NCBI GenBank assembly: GCA_035771175.1
Contig: CM069602.1
Coordinates: 7,255,001-7,319,000, forward strand
Direction: 5' to 3'
DNA from: Paratinospora sagittata
Lineage: Eukaryota > Streptophyta > Magnoliopsida > Ranunculales > Menispermaceae
DNA length: 64,000 nucleotides
In this document: piece by piece, positions 35,301 to 47,301 of the stretch
Numbering within the stretch: the first letter of the stretch is position 1
Layout: the number at the start of each line of letters is the position of its first letter
Program-made: the position numbers and the translations under genes
The notes under the pieces: model-generated
What the model saw: the letters and a program-made list of their open reading frames with translations, nothing else
Told to the model about the DNA's origin: nothing
The model's database searches: none

Positions 35301-36889
35301 GGCGTAGATTCTGCTAATATGCAGACCCTATGGTCTATGTAAAAGTACTCCTAAACATGGCTAAAGTTGCATATACAGATGAGTCATGTCTAAGACTAAA
35401 AATAATAATTTATAATCAAATGTGAAGATTAGTCTCACGCGAGGACACCTCTCGGTGTCAAGAAAAACGGTAATAAAAAAAAAATGGTTGCCATGTGTCA
35501 CACAATAAGTCCATGTAGTGCCCTTTTATATATAGGTATAAGATATTATAAGCATGGTGCTTTCAAATTAAATATTAGTACATGATTCTATATAGCACAC
35601 ATGTCATTTAGTTTGGATTTTCCCGCAAAATTAAGCCTTGAAATCACCTAAGTTATAGAAAAAGTTTTTATATTTTTAAATAATTAAAATGACTATCATA
35701 ATAAATTTAATTATCATAATGGTGGAAATCTTTAAATTCTCTATTGAAAAATGATGAAGGGACTCATGTGCTAAACTCATTTGTATACTTAAAATACGTC
35801 AAATCCCTCCAATCACATTCTAGAGCTTTGTGTATCGAGTGGTGTAATGGTTTAAGAGACTTGAGCACGAGGATAAGCTAAATAAGTCTACCCCATACTT
35901 TCTTCAATATATAACGTCATAGTTTCTTCCTTACTTCAATAATATAACCTCAATAGTTTAGGTTTCGAAAAATAAAACCTGACTGGAATTAAACTAATTT
36001 CTTTAATTAACTCAATTTAATCTAAACTAACTTGAACTGAGTTGAATTGGTCATTCCAATTAAAATACTTTTTTTTTTCTTAAGAAAATAATTTTAACTT
36101 TAAAAAATAATAATAAAAAAAAGAATCTAAAATGAAAATAAAAACAAAAATAAAAAGAGTTGAGATGTTTTATGTAAAAAATTAAAAAAATTATAAATTA
36201 GGTTTAAAATTGGAGAGTTTCCTTAATTTTGTAATTTAATACTTTAAAAAATAAGAGATTTAAAGAGTTATTGTAATGTTGAGTTTGGATTAAATTAGAT
36301 TAGATTTTAAAGATGCTAATTCATGACCTAACCTCAAAACTTAAATCAACTCAGAGTTTGATTTAATTAAGGTGGTTGAGTCAGTTAGTTGGACTACAAA
36401 CAATTTTTTTTCCTCCATTTACATAAAAAAAAAAATGTTGGGACCCTTTAATTGGACCACTAGGTCAAGATATATTTAATTTGGTACCCTTATGAGGTCC
36501 ATGATAAATTAATTAATGATTAAATTTCTACGTCATCAAATATTTAAGTCAGTCCTTCCAAATGTTATGGGGACCTCTTCCTTAAAACAAATCTAATTCC
36601 AATGGCATGAAACATGGTTGAGTTTTGTTTTTGTGGTTGGGAGTTTTTGTCTCTGCCCTTTTAAGGTGTTTAGGGCCCAGAAGAAAGAATAAAAAAAAAA
36701 ATGTGGTAATTAATTTTATAAATATGGTAATTAATTATCAGTTTCTCTAAAAAGAAAAAAGGCATAATTATAAATATTGGAAATGAGTTTTGAGATATGT
36801 CCATTGATGAATAATACTGTGGTAGCTCCAAGGGAGCGAAGGATTCCAAAGATATGCATTGCTGCTGCTAGTACATGTACCTAACTTAA
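35301..36889. other. AT-rich spacer with a short block repeated near copy 5
   Basis: No gene supported. The block at about 36437-36690 (GACCACTAGGTCAAGATATA-type and GAGTTTTTGTCTC) recurs at about 45250-45530, so a further piece of the duplicated neighbourhood is present on both sides of copy 3 and the fragment at 43.8 kb. Confidence 0.55.
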
Positions 36890-37743
36890 GAGGTTTTGTG
36901 CCAATGGGAGCATAAATGAAAGTATTATAATCAAAGCTATTAGATTGTAATTGTATAATATGTAAGCACTCCAGCCGCCCCATGCCATGCGATGCATTAG
37001 TTGAAAAGCTACTTTGGAAGAATACAGATCCTTTGCATCATTACCTTCCCAAAATAAGATGACACTAGACATTAATTCTTTCTTATAATAATTGTTAATT
37101 GATGGAGGCCACCAGCCCTTAGAAAAAGCTTGACTCATGCACGAGCTCGATTTTTTTAAAATGAAATAGGTACTACTAATCTCGTACATTATTCACCGTC
37201 GTGTATATTTATTACGATATATTTTTGTCACATAGTGACATCATATTTTTGACCAGGCTTGGATGATAATCCACCAACAATTTTTTTATTATTTAACAAT
37301 AATGTTATTGTTAGATCATCTTGAATTATGTGTTGGTACATAAATTAAAGTGATCCAACAAGAATTAGGGCATATAGTGTGAGAAGTGACTAAATGAGTG
37401 CCTCCTATAAGTTTCAAAAGTATTTTTTAAAGAAAAAAGTTGGTTTCTTTCAACTACCATATAAACAAGTAATTGACAACAAAATTAAATACTAAGAGTA
37501 ATGATAAATGACCTTAATGTGACAAACACATTAATGTTAAAAATCACTTAATCAAAAAAAATATATAGCATTAAATAGAGGCCCAATTATGTACATCTTT
37601 TTCCCTTTTTTTTTTTCTTTTTTCGAAAAGGCTTAATTATGTATATCAAGTGAAAATAAATATTAACACTCCCTCTCACGTGCATAATACCACGTGGACT
37701 TAAGTTTTTATAATAAGGAGGCCTCCAGAGTAAAACTCCTTTG

Positions 37744-38015
37744 ATACTATTGGTGAGTTCAACTTTAAAAATTAGTCTCACGTCAACTATGTCTTCTTCT
37801 AAGTTAAGATACATAAGAAGTCTCACTCTCTCGCACTTGCGAGAGACATTTTTTTAAAGAAAAAGATAAAACTTCTTGAGACTCTCTTTTATAACATGTT
37901 CTATGAGGGTGCCCGCCCACAGGCCTAATGGCCTAATTTAGGAGCCAGTCGAACTTAGGGGCCCGTAAAAGGAATAATATCTTGTAACGTGTGAGATAAA
38001 CCCAAATTGGCTTTA
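37744..38015. repeat. Interspersed repeat, related to 3922-4065
   Basis: Absent from the same place in unit C (near 60080), where flanking blocks are nearly adjacent. It is therefore an insertion in unit B, or a deletion in unit C. The family was not identified. Confidence 0.55.
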
Positions 38016-38436
38016 ACAAATACCGCTTAACTTAAAAGCTATAACTAATAAGTAGAAACTCAACTATGTATATCAAATAAAGATAGACATTAACAATCAA
38101 ATTGCATCAAATCATATATTAGTTCACCATTTAATGATTGAGAAACGTTATTCTAATTATAAAAAATATGCATACATATGCTACTAGACTTTGATTTTCA
38201 TTGGATTAAATATATTAAGATGTGAAAGTTCGTATATCCGATAACCATGAAGGTAACTACACATATGATTGTACTTTTTATAATTAAAACAATATTTTTT
38301 TTAGTGTCCCCAAAAAATACGAGCACCTAGCGTTGTAGGATGACGAAACCGTGCATACTGGATACAGCGTCATGCTTTTAAAACTTTTTTTTTTTTTTTT
38401 ACGTTAATATAAATTCATTGTTTTTCATAAATAAAT

Positions 38437-40537
38437 TGTAACACCCCATAATTTTAATGAAATACATACGTTAAAGTATGCGTATGTCAAGATATATAAT
38501 ACACGTATTTTATACGTATGAGTTAAATATATACGTGATAATACACGTATTTGATACGTATGCGCTAAATATAAGCGTGTATGATTAGTAAATAAATAAA
38601 ATTATGAAATGAAGATGATACATATAGATCTTCCTATTAAAAAAAATGGAGTTGAATTAAATTAATTAATTTATGGGGTTGGTTAATTAAAAATGTGGAT
38701 TGGAGTATGATTTAATGGCTTAATTGAATACATGTGAAATAAGTGAATTGAGTTGATGGTACATGGTTAATGAATTAAAGTGAAATATTAAGATGGGAGT
38801 TGGTTAACTATTGAGATGAGGAGCATTGAATAATTTGTATATAAAATATCATTTCTCTCTTTTCTAAGCTCTCTCCACGTGTAAAAGAGGAAGGATAAGG
38901 ATCATTTGTATATAAAATATTCTAAGCTCTCTCCACTTATAAAAGAGGAAGGAAAAAAATAAATAAAAATAAAATAGAAATCAAAAAGAAGAATAGAAAG
39001 GAGTTGCTGAATGAAAGAGAAAAGACGGACGGACGGAAGGAGAGAAACAGAGAGAAGAAGGAGAAGAAAAAAAAGGAGAAACGCAAAATTTGCGTCAAAT
39101 TCGGCCTCGCGGTAAGTGATTTTCACTCTCTTTCTTCGTGAAATTACTATCTAAGCTAGATGTAACAATTTTAGTGGAGTTATTTTTGTTGTTGGAGTCG
39201 TTTTACGGCGTTTTCAAAAATTGGAGTTTTAACCCAACGTGAATGAAAATCCGCTAGAAAAGTAGAAAAACGTTCCCTGGACTGTCGGGACCCCGAATAT
39301 GTGGTTAGATTCAATTTCATGATTTTTGGAGACCATTTGACAATTTTAATACAATTTACATCTTTCGGATGAATAGTAAATAGTAAATAGTACTGTGAAT
39401 AGTGAATAGTACTGTGAACAGTGATTTGAAATCATAGATTCGTATAGAACTGAATTCCGGACGTTTCGATACGAAGATCGTGATTTTTAGATGTGATTTG
39501 ATATTTTTAGTAGCTACCGATATGATGATTCTCATGATAATCTATGGTTAATTTCAGTGTTTAAATTGAGAGCTTAAGGGCATGGATAAACGCTCTTGAG
39601 GAAGCAATATTGTTGCTCGATTTTAGAGGTTGGCTTAAAAAACTCGTGTAACCACTGTGAGTATAGTTTTCTTGATTTGGTTCTTGTATGACATTGTACG
39701 CATATAAAATGTTTGATTGTATGCATGTGATATGTATATATATAATGCATTGAGTTTTATGGATCATGCAAACTGATTTTAGCACTTGGAGTTTGTAACG
39801 ATGTCATTTTGTTAGGAATTAGACCCAGATGAGGTTTTGCGAGTCCTCATTGTCAGTAGGTTTGTCCTAACAAGGGTTGCGATCCTTGAAATGACTGTGA
39901 ATTGTATACAAGGGTTAGACCGCTCTCTTGCCTTGTGGAGGAGGGAGATTGTGCATTATGTTATTGAAAACTCATGCAATTTATGATGTTGACATGTACA
40001 ATATATTCGTTGAATGATGCATGTGTTGAATAAGTGTTTGAAACGATTTTAAATGTCATATTTTTCTAAATGTATATAATTGTCATCTCAAGAACTATAT
40101 TCACGGAGCTGTTGTTTGCTCATCCCATTTCCTCCAATATTTCAGGTATTGAGTCGAAGGGAAAAGAAAAAATTCGTGAGTGATAATCACGTGAACCTTC
40201 GTCTGGTACGTGTATGTATGCTTGGAGGAAATAGATCATATTTTTGTTATTTTGATATGAATAATTATCACACACTATATATATGTAATATCACCTAGAT
40301 GGGTTGTGTGGTAATAGTATCTGATGAAAATGTGATGTGTGACTGAATGAAATGATTATAGATATTTATATTGGATTTGCTTTATGGTATATATATAAAA
40401 AAATTTCTGTACATTTTGGAAAGGTTTGGGAGAGTATGTGAAGACTGACAGTGTATTATATATTATATATGGATATGTATAGTATATAATACGCTGTGCC
40501 GGTCATGACGTCAGCCTACGTTAGCCGCATCGTGACA
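38437..40537 (+). mobile_element. Solo LTR (2101 bp) with 5-bp target duplication
   Basis: Begins TGTAACACCCCATAATTT and ends CGCATCGTGACA. TAAAT flanks it exactly (38432-38436 and 40538-40542). Comparison with unit C shows an uninterrupted target there. No primer-binding site, coding domain or second LTR is inside. The TGTAACACCCC start and the length fit long-LTR Ty3/gypsy families. It contains a partly duplicated 38831-38955 block with TATAAAAG and a run of ATAGTACTGTGAATAGTG-type words at 39370-39425. Confidence 0.85.
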
Positions 40538-40712
40538 TAAATAAATCAATAAATAAAAATTAAAGGCCCCGCCGACCTTGGTCTCAACTTACGATGTAGG
40601 AAAGATCCAAGAAACTGCCTAGTAGAACTGAGGTCTAGCGTGATTAATTTCTTAATTAATTAACTATTAGTATTATACACATCAGACCCACTCCATGTAA
40701 TGTAATCTCTTC

Positions 40713-40720
40713 TATATAAA
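40713..40720 (+). promoter_or_regulatory. TATA box of AAA-ATPase copy 3
   Basis: TATATAAA, 101 bp before ATG 40814, in the same context as copies 2 and 4. Confidence 0.75.
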
Positions 40721-40813
40721 CCCTTCTGCCAGACAACAACAATATTCGGAGGTGCATTCATCAAATCAATTAAGTAAGATTTTTCTCTCTGAAATATTTT
40801 GATCATCATCAGG

Positions 40814-42268
40814 ATGATGTTCATGAACATGGGAGAAATATGGGCTGGGCCGGGATCAACCCTTGCAAGCATCATGTTCATCTACGCCATTTTTCAACAA
40901 TACTGCCCTTCTCAACTTCGAGATCATCTCCACAACTACACCCAACGCTTCCTTAATTTCTTCAACCCATACATCCAAATCTCCTTCCATGAATACACAG
41001 GTGAGCGCCATTTCAAGCGCAACGCCGTTTACACCACCATTGAAACCTACCTCAGCCGCGATTCCTCTCAGCTCGCCAAGAGGCTCAAAGCTGACATCGT
41101 TGATAATAGCAAGACATTCGTTTTCACCATGGAAGACTATGAGGAGATCACAGATCACTATAAAGGCATTAAGCTTAGATGGGCTTCACGCAAATCTTTT
41201 TCCAATGGCCGAAAATTCTCTATTTACTCTACAGACGCTGATGATAGAAGGTATTTCATGCTAACATTTCATAGAAAGGAGAGAGAGCTTGTTACAGAGT
41301 CGTATTTGAATCACGTTCAGGAAGAAGGGAAGAAGATAGGGAAGCAAAATCGACAGAGAAAACTGTATACTAATAATAAGAGCGAGAGATGGGAAGGGTA
41401 CAGGAGGACCATGTGGAGCTATATGATCTTCGAACACCCTTCGACGTTTCAGACCTTAGCGATGGACCCGAAGGAGAAGAAGGAGATTATCGATGATTTG
41501 ATCGCCTTTAGTAAAGGAAAAAACTACTATGCCAGAGTTGGCAAGGCATGGAAACGAGGGTATTTGCTATATGGTCCTCCTGGCACTGGTAAATCATCTA
41601 TGGTAGCTGCCATAGCGAATTTATTGGAGTATGACGTTTATGATCTTGAATTAACGTCTGTCAAGGATAACAGCGAGTTGAAGAAGCTGTTGATCGAGAT
41701 TTCCGAGAAATCAATAATTGTGATAGAAGATATTGATTGTTCTCTTGATCTTACTGGGCAAAGAAAGAAGAAGGAAAAGAAGGAAGACGATGATGAAAAA
41801 GAGGAGGATCCCATCGCCAAAAAGGCTAAAAAATCAGAAGAAAAATCCAACGATAGTAAGGTTACACTATCTGGTCTTCTGAATTTCATTGATGGATTAT
41901 GGTCTGCTTGTGGTGGGGAGAGGCTTATTGTTTTCACTACTAATTTTAGGGAGCAACTTGATCCTGCACTCATTCGAAGAGGTCGGATGGACAAGCACAT
42001 AGAATTATCTTACTGTTGTTTTGAAGGGTTCAAGGTGCTTGCCAAGAATTATTTGAATATTGATTCTCACAAGCTTTTTGAAACAATTAGAAGCTTGTTG
42101 GAAGAGACCCAAATGACTCCTGCTGATGTTGCTGAAAATCTGATGCCAAAAGCAGTTGATTGGGATGCTGAGAGTTGCTTGCAGAATTTAATTGAAGCTC
42201 TCCATAAACCAGAAAGAAGAAGCAATAAGGTTGAAAGCAGAGGAAGAAAAGAAAGACATGATCAGTAA
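40814..42268 (+). CDS. AAA-ATPase, BCS1/ASD-like (copy 3), frameshifted C-terminus
   Basis: Single exon, 484 aa from MMFMNMGE. The membrane segment, N-terminal domain, Walker A (GPPGTGKSS, about 254-262), Walker B (IVIEDID) and ALIRRGRMDKH segment are all intact and very close to copy 4. Near 42199-42203 it reads GCTCTCCATAAACC where copy 4 has GCTCTCATAAACC. The extra C shifts the frame, so the last 20 or so residues (KPERRSNKVESRGRKERHDQ) replace the family's charged tail, and translation stops at 42268 rather than about 42347. The ATPase core is untouched, so the protein may still work. A sequencing or assembly error is the alternative. Confidence 0.9.
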   Translation: MMFMNMGEIWAGPGSTLASIMFIYAIFQQYCPSQLRDHLHNYTQRFLNFFNPYIQISFHEYTGERHFKRNAVYTTIETYLSRDSSQLAKRLKADIVDNSKTFVFTMEDYEEITDHYKGIKLRWASRKSFSNGRKFSIYSTDADDRRYFMLTFHRKERELVTESYLNHVQEEGKKIGKQNRQRKLYTNNKSERWEGYRRTMWSYMIFEHPSTFQTLAMDPKEKKEIIDDLIAFSKGKNYYARVGKAWKRGYLLYGPPGTGKSSMVAAIANLLEYDVYDLELTSVKDNSELKKLLIEISEKSIIVIEDIDCSLDLTGQRKKKEKKEDDDEKEEDPIAKKAKKSEEKSNDSKVTLSGLLNFIDGLWSACGGERLIVFTTNFREQLDPALIRRGRMDKHIELSYCCFEGFKVLAKNYLNIDSHKLFETIRSLLEETQMTPADVAENLMPKAVDWDAESCLQNLIEALHKPERRSNKVESRGRKERHDQ

Positions 42269-42479
42269 GTCATCAGTTTTGAGGATGGAAGAAGCTAATA
42301 AGGGGGAGGAGTCAATTCATGAGTTGTTAGAAAATGGGAAGGACTAAGGCAGGTGGTTTAGCTATAGGGTATTCTTGATTTACTATTGCTGTTGTTAAAT
42401 TATTAATGTCAATTATTAGTCTAGTAGTGTAAGAATGATTACAAGGATCTAGCTAGGGTTGATATTTACATATTTTTCA

Positions 42480-42715
42480 ATAAATAACAAATAATTTGTA
42501 AGTCTAATATTTTCTAATTTACTATGAAATTCTAAATATTAGAATATTACAACAAATTTTCAATTCTAAAACTATACTCTTATATATATATACTACATTA
42601 TTTACCACGTATACATGTTGGTGTGTATATATATATATATAATATATTGTATATACTTTTAAATATAGCACTCTTGATTATCATTATATTTTATTTTTAC
42701 TTTAAACTCTTAGTT

Positions 42716-42764
<49 letters not shown>

Positions 42765-43236
42765 TTGAGTATGTGTATATATACTCTTAATTACTAAAAT
42801 AATAAAACCATATACTCTTAATTATATAGTACTCTTGATAATCATTATGTTTTTATTTTTTCCACTTTATAAACTTTTACTTATATATATGTGTGTGTAT
42901 GCGTGTGTTTATGTATGTATATATATATATTGTATATATTATAATTATATAACACTCTTGAATCTTTATCATATACTTTTTATTTTATTTTATATACTCG
43001 TAATTAGATATATATATATATATATATATATTTCGGGTCTATGACAAGGTCTTTGGGCTGAACTTTTGGACTGAGTTTGTGGATTAGGCTTGATCTAAGT
43101 ATGTAATCCTGAACCCGTCTAGTATGTTTTGAAATCAAGCCGAACCAATCCATATAATAATCGGGCACGAATTTGAGCTGAGCCATTTTAGTTGAGTCAG
43201 GCCATACCCTTGGCCCGGACTAAATTACCACCCATT
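42480..43236. mobile_element. Internally deleted hAT derivative
   Basis: The left part shares TAAATATTACAACAAATTTT-type sequence with 5400-5530. The middle is (TA)n/(CA)n with repeated ACTCTTAATTA words, as at 8940-9160. The right end, from the GGTCTTTGGGCTGAAC region to ACTAAATTACCACCCA, parallels 10330-10527. Transposase sequence is absent. Confidence 0.55.
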
Positions 43237-43785
43237 ACCATAGAGAACTAAGAACCGTGGTTGCCCATTTATTATATTGGCTAGGGACCAAAACTCTTTC
43301 CACTTATAAGAAGGAAAGAGGTGCCAACCACTTATGGCGATTCTAAGATAGTTAAAAAATTATAGTGAAAAATCTTTATTTCATTCGTTCCAAGTTTTAC
43401 ATTTTGGGGTGCCGAAGCAAGATGATTGCAATTAATAGGGCGAAGTTTCCCAGTTGCTAGTTACGGTTCTTGTAACTGCTCCCGTGGCCATGATTTTGAA
43501 TAATCTGATAAGAGAGTGCCCAGGCACCACCTATGGCAACCACAGGGAGGCTTCACCCGATAACAATAACATAGCATACAACAGAACGAGCAGCTTTAAC
43601 GCAAACGTCACTTCTTAATAAACAAACAAACAAAAAGAAAAAAGAAAAAAAAATCTTGAAGAGTCGCAAGACTCACAACTATTATTTATTTACTCCACCA
43701 AATCCCAGAGAAGAACTATAGAAGACACCCTTCTTAGTTCTAAATCCTCCAAATTACAAGCAGAGAAAAAAACAGGGGAATTAAG

Positions 43786-45087
43786 ATGTTTCCAATGGGG
43801 AAAATGTGGAATATTTCAAGTTTTGGATCAACCATAGCAACCATCCTCTTCTTCGAAACCATGTGGGAAAGATACCTCCCTCAATACCTGCATGTTCATC
43901 TACGCAAATACACCAAGCGTTTCACGGGATTCTTCAATCCTTATTGTTCATATTCATCGGGTAATGAATTCAGTAAAAGAACACCCTTATCCTCATCAGA
44001 AATAGTAACATCCAAATTTAATAAATCAGAAAGTAATTGATTAAATTCTTTCAAATGTTCAGTCATGGAATTACCTGGTTTGTAGTCAAACCTGTAGAGC
44101 TTTTTCTTCAAATAAATTCGATTTTCAATGCACTTGGTCATGTAATTATCTTCCAATTTCTGCCAAAGTTCCTTAGCCTCAGTTACTTTCATAACAGAAT
44201 ACTTCCGTTCCTTCGCCAAACATAATCTTATGGTACCACAAGCTTGACGATTAATTTTCTTCCAAGTCTTCTCATCCATATCAACAGGTTTTTCTTCCAA
44301 AGCAACGTCTAAATCTTGTTGGGCTAAGACATCAAGAACTTCACATTGCCACATTCTAAAATTGTTCTTGCCATTAAATTTTTCAACTTCAAATTTCGCA
44401 TTCGAGACTTTCGAAGAACTTTTCATCACGGCGATACAACCCGTCATCAAGAACGTTCTTCTTCTTCAAATCGTTCTTCGAATCCAATTTCAGAACCTAA
44501 AGCTCTGATACCAATTTGTTGTGCGCAACGGAATCGAATAACAAACCAATCGAATGCAAAAGTAAATAATGGAAACAAGAACACAAAGATTTACGTGGTT
44601 CGGCGAAACTTTGCCTATTCCACGGGAGATAAGAATCACTAATTGGAGAATTCCAAAAGGAGAGTACAAAATATGCTTCAAAACTCTCATGCACTCAAAA
44701 TACAGTAATAGGGTATTTATAATAATGAAAGGTTTGGTTTAACTCAAACACACAAAAATTAGAGTTTGCTTCAAATACTAACTTTACAATAAAATGACAT
44801 AAACGCCCACGAATATGACAAGCCAAATAATCTAACACTTATATCCAAATCATCTTCTACGAATACGCAGGGGAGCGACTCGAGCGCAGCGAGATCAACA
44901 CGGCAATTCGCAACTACCTCAGCCCCGATTCTTCCAAGCAAGCAAAGCGACTTCAAGCGGACTTTTTCGAGACAGTAAGAAACTTGTTCTTAGCAACGAT
45001 TACGAGGAGATCAGCGATAGATATGGAGGCGCTCAAGTGTGGTGGGCAGCGGGCAAACATGAACAAAGCAACGGTTTAAGGCGTTGA
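43786..45087 (+). pseudogene. AAA-ATPase 5' fragment (copy 5), split by a copia insertion
   Basis: ATG 43786 opens MFPMGKMWNISSFGSTIATI with the usual membrane segment, reading to FFNPY at 43944. A retroelement fills 43945-44837. The frame then resumes (IQIIFYEYAGERLERSEI, from 44843; the family has IxISFHEYTGER here) and continues through NYLSPDSSKQAKRLQADFF. One base is missing near 44971. The shifted frame still shows DYEEISDRYGGAQVWWAAGK before the similarity ends near 45087. No AAA core follows, so the gene was already truncated or lost its 3' part. It diverges from copies 2-4 about as much as copy 1 does. Confidence 0.92.
43945..44837 (-). mobile_element. One-ended Ty1/copia insertion (5' LTR plus partial gag)
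   Basis: On the minus strand: LTR 44837-44517 (321 bp, TGTTAGATTATTTGG to CGCACAACA), then a primer-binding site TTGGTATCAGAGC at about 44516-44502, then gag from ATG near 44450 (KFNGKNNFRMWQCEVLDVLA, WQKLEDNYMTK) to LPDEYEQ at 43945. There is no 3' LTR, yet CTTAT flanks the insert on both sides (43940-43944 and 44838-44842), and removing insert plus one copy restores the AAA-ATPase frame. The gag frame is open throughout. Confidence 0.92.
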
Positions 45088-47301
45088 CATTTTTTATATT
45101 TAACTCAAACAATTATATCAACCTAATTCAACCCAATCCAACCTGTAGAGTTAAGGTCGATTGGGTGAGCTCGGTCAGCTCAGGTTCTCTTGTGTGCGGA
45201 CTCCGAACTGGCCAGAACTGACAGATTTTTTTCCTTCACAACAATAAATAATGTTCGGCCTCATTTAATTGAACCACTAGGTCAAGACATATTTAATTTG
45301 TTACCCTTATGAGGTGCATGATGAATTAATTAACGATTATATTTTTGTTTTGGTCAAAGTTGATGTCTTGCAATTTTTCACCGACGTAGATATTCCAAAT
45401 GAAACCATTATTTCTAAGATCTATTTTGCTGATAATTTGTAGTTTTAATTTTGTGGTAAAGGCCAGAAAGATTTTTTTTTGTGGCTGAGAGTTTTTGTCT
45501 CGTCCCTTTAAGGTGTTTAGGCCTATTCTTTGACATAAATTTCGGTCTCACATGCATTTTTTCTCATCACCTCTGCATAGACATGAGGTCCTAAAAAAAA
45601 AGGGCCAAACTGTTTTTAAGTATAAAAGAAATTATAATTGTTATTATTATTATTTTGATTTTTAAACCATGCAATATCTCTGAGTTATTCAAAATATACT
45701 ATAAAATTAAATTTATGGATGGACAGTAATATTTAAAAAAAAATTTATAAACTCTCTCAATATAAAATAAGATCCTGTGACCGTTCTGCTAAGGGTAGAG
45801 CGAGGGAACTCAACATAACTACCTAATTACACGATGACAAATCTTACGCTCACTTATTATTATTAGTGCCAATAACTAAAAAATAAATAATACAGAGAAT
45901 GTTTACCCAATTTGACTAATGTTTACTTAGCGCACAAGTTGTGTGGGCCCAGCGATTCTAATGTTGATGCAAGGAAAGAATAAAAAAAAAATGTTAAAAT
46001 GTTAAATGGTTGATACGAGGAAATTAAAATCTCTCCCAAATCTTGTCAATAATATTTTGCCCCCCTTTCTATTAATTCATTCTCTTTAAATAAAAATTTA
46101 CAGTACACCTAAATGTTAAAAACTATGATAAATAACTCATTTTCTCTACACATTCACTCATATTCTACTAACATGATTATAGTAATAAGAAACTATCATA
46201 ACTAAACAAACTATCCTAACTATTGCTATTTATTCAACTAAATAAGAATAATATAAAAATATAATATATAATTTAAGAAAATATGATCATAACATTTTCA
46301 TTCTCAATTAATTTAGGTGTTACAATATATACGACCCTTTTATATAAGCTCTTTTCAATTATGAGGAGCGTTAAAATTAGAGGTAATGAAATAGATAGTG
46401 GTGGTATTTAAATATATTTAATAACACTTTTCTTTTAAATACCTATTATACATAAAAAAAAAAAATGTCTCATTAAAACCTTATCAAAGAAAGTCCTACA
46501 AGAAAAAAAATTAACACTATAAAAATAAAAATTCTCATGTAGTCTTACATTGTTAAGAATTTTTCATTAAAAACCTAATTCATAAGATAAACTCAGTAAA
46601 ACAAAACCTTAAATAAAGGTCAAAAACACAATATACTAATCAATAACTCTTTTTTATAAGAGTTGTCCCCCATTATGTTGATAGGGGTGATTGATTAGCT
46701 TGAAACATCCTTCGTTTTCCACCTTCCAAATGTTGTACACTAGCTTTGTTCGGTCTTTATACAAGCCCAATCAATAAATCTAAGTTATCTACCGCAACAA
46801 AAATATTCTAACAATTAATTAAACAATCATACAATCAGGTTTGGCTAATCGAGGCCTATATCTATGAATGAAGAAATCAATATATTATGATAAAGAGATT
46901 ACACTACAGGAGAGCTTCCTTTGACATCCACGTCTTGTCACAAAATCATTGGTAATCTGCAACCTTCAATGCATCATTTATCTACGGCAAATTAATTTAA
47001 TTTGAATTATCCAACGTGTAATACTTCTGAATTTTCATAAACTTATAAAATAGATAATCAAATTAATATTTTCATCACCATTACTATCTACATGTCATAA
47101 AATAAAAAAATTAATATAATATAAATTTATTTTGAGCTCATATCTATGATCAAGTTCAAAGGCTAAACCCAACAAAAGTCAAGATCAATATTAAGATTAA
47201 GCTCAAGTCCAAATCCAACACCTAAATGTTATAAAGCCTAAAGCCTAAGTCCAATACTATAAGAATTATTAGTGAGCAAGTGGTCAAAAGTGGGTTACAA
47301 G
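45088..47301. other. Spacer with copia leftovers
   Basis: About 45250-45530 repeats 36437-36690. About 46450-46690 (GTCTCATTAAAACCTTATC, then TAATCAATAACTC) resembles the 3' untranslated region of the copia element at 49650-49850, in the same orientation, so it is probably a relic of a related element. No gene supported. Confidence 0.5.

Larger units (their letters stand above)
36890..42480 (+). repeat. Segmental duplication unit B (carries AAA-ATPase copy 3)
   Basis: Aligns with 59090-63320 (unit C): it starts around the GTAAGCACTCCAGCCGCCCC block (36963 versus 59153) and runs through the CTTGACTCATGCACGAGCT block, the ACGAAACCGTGCATACTGGA block (38344 versus 61329) and the promoter, gene and 3' flank. 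Unit B has gained an interspersed repeat (37744-38015) and a solo LTR (38437-40537). A short, more diverged match to the same start block at about 29450-29490 suggests copy 2 sits in an older version of the unit. Confidence 0.85.

Noticed and set aside
36881..37189. Minus frame conserved between 36881-37189 and 59037-59375
   Set aside because: Similarity is explained by the segmental duplication; the two frames diverge through indels and show no recognisable domain.
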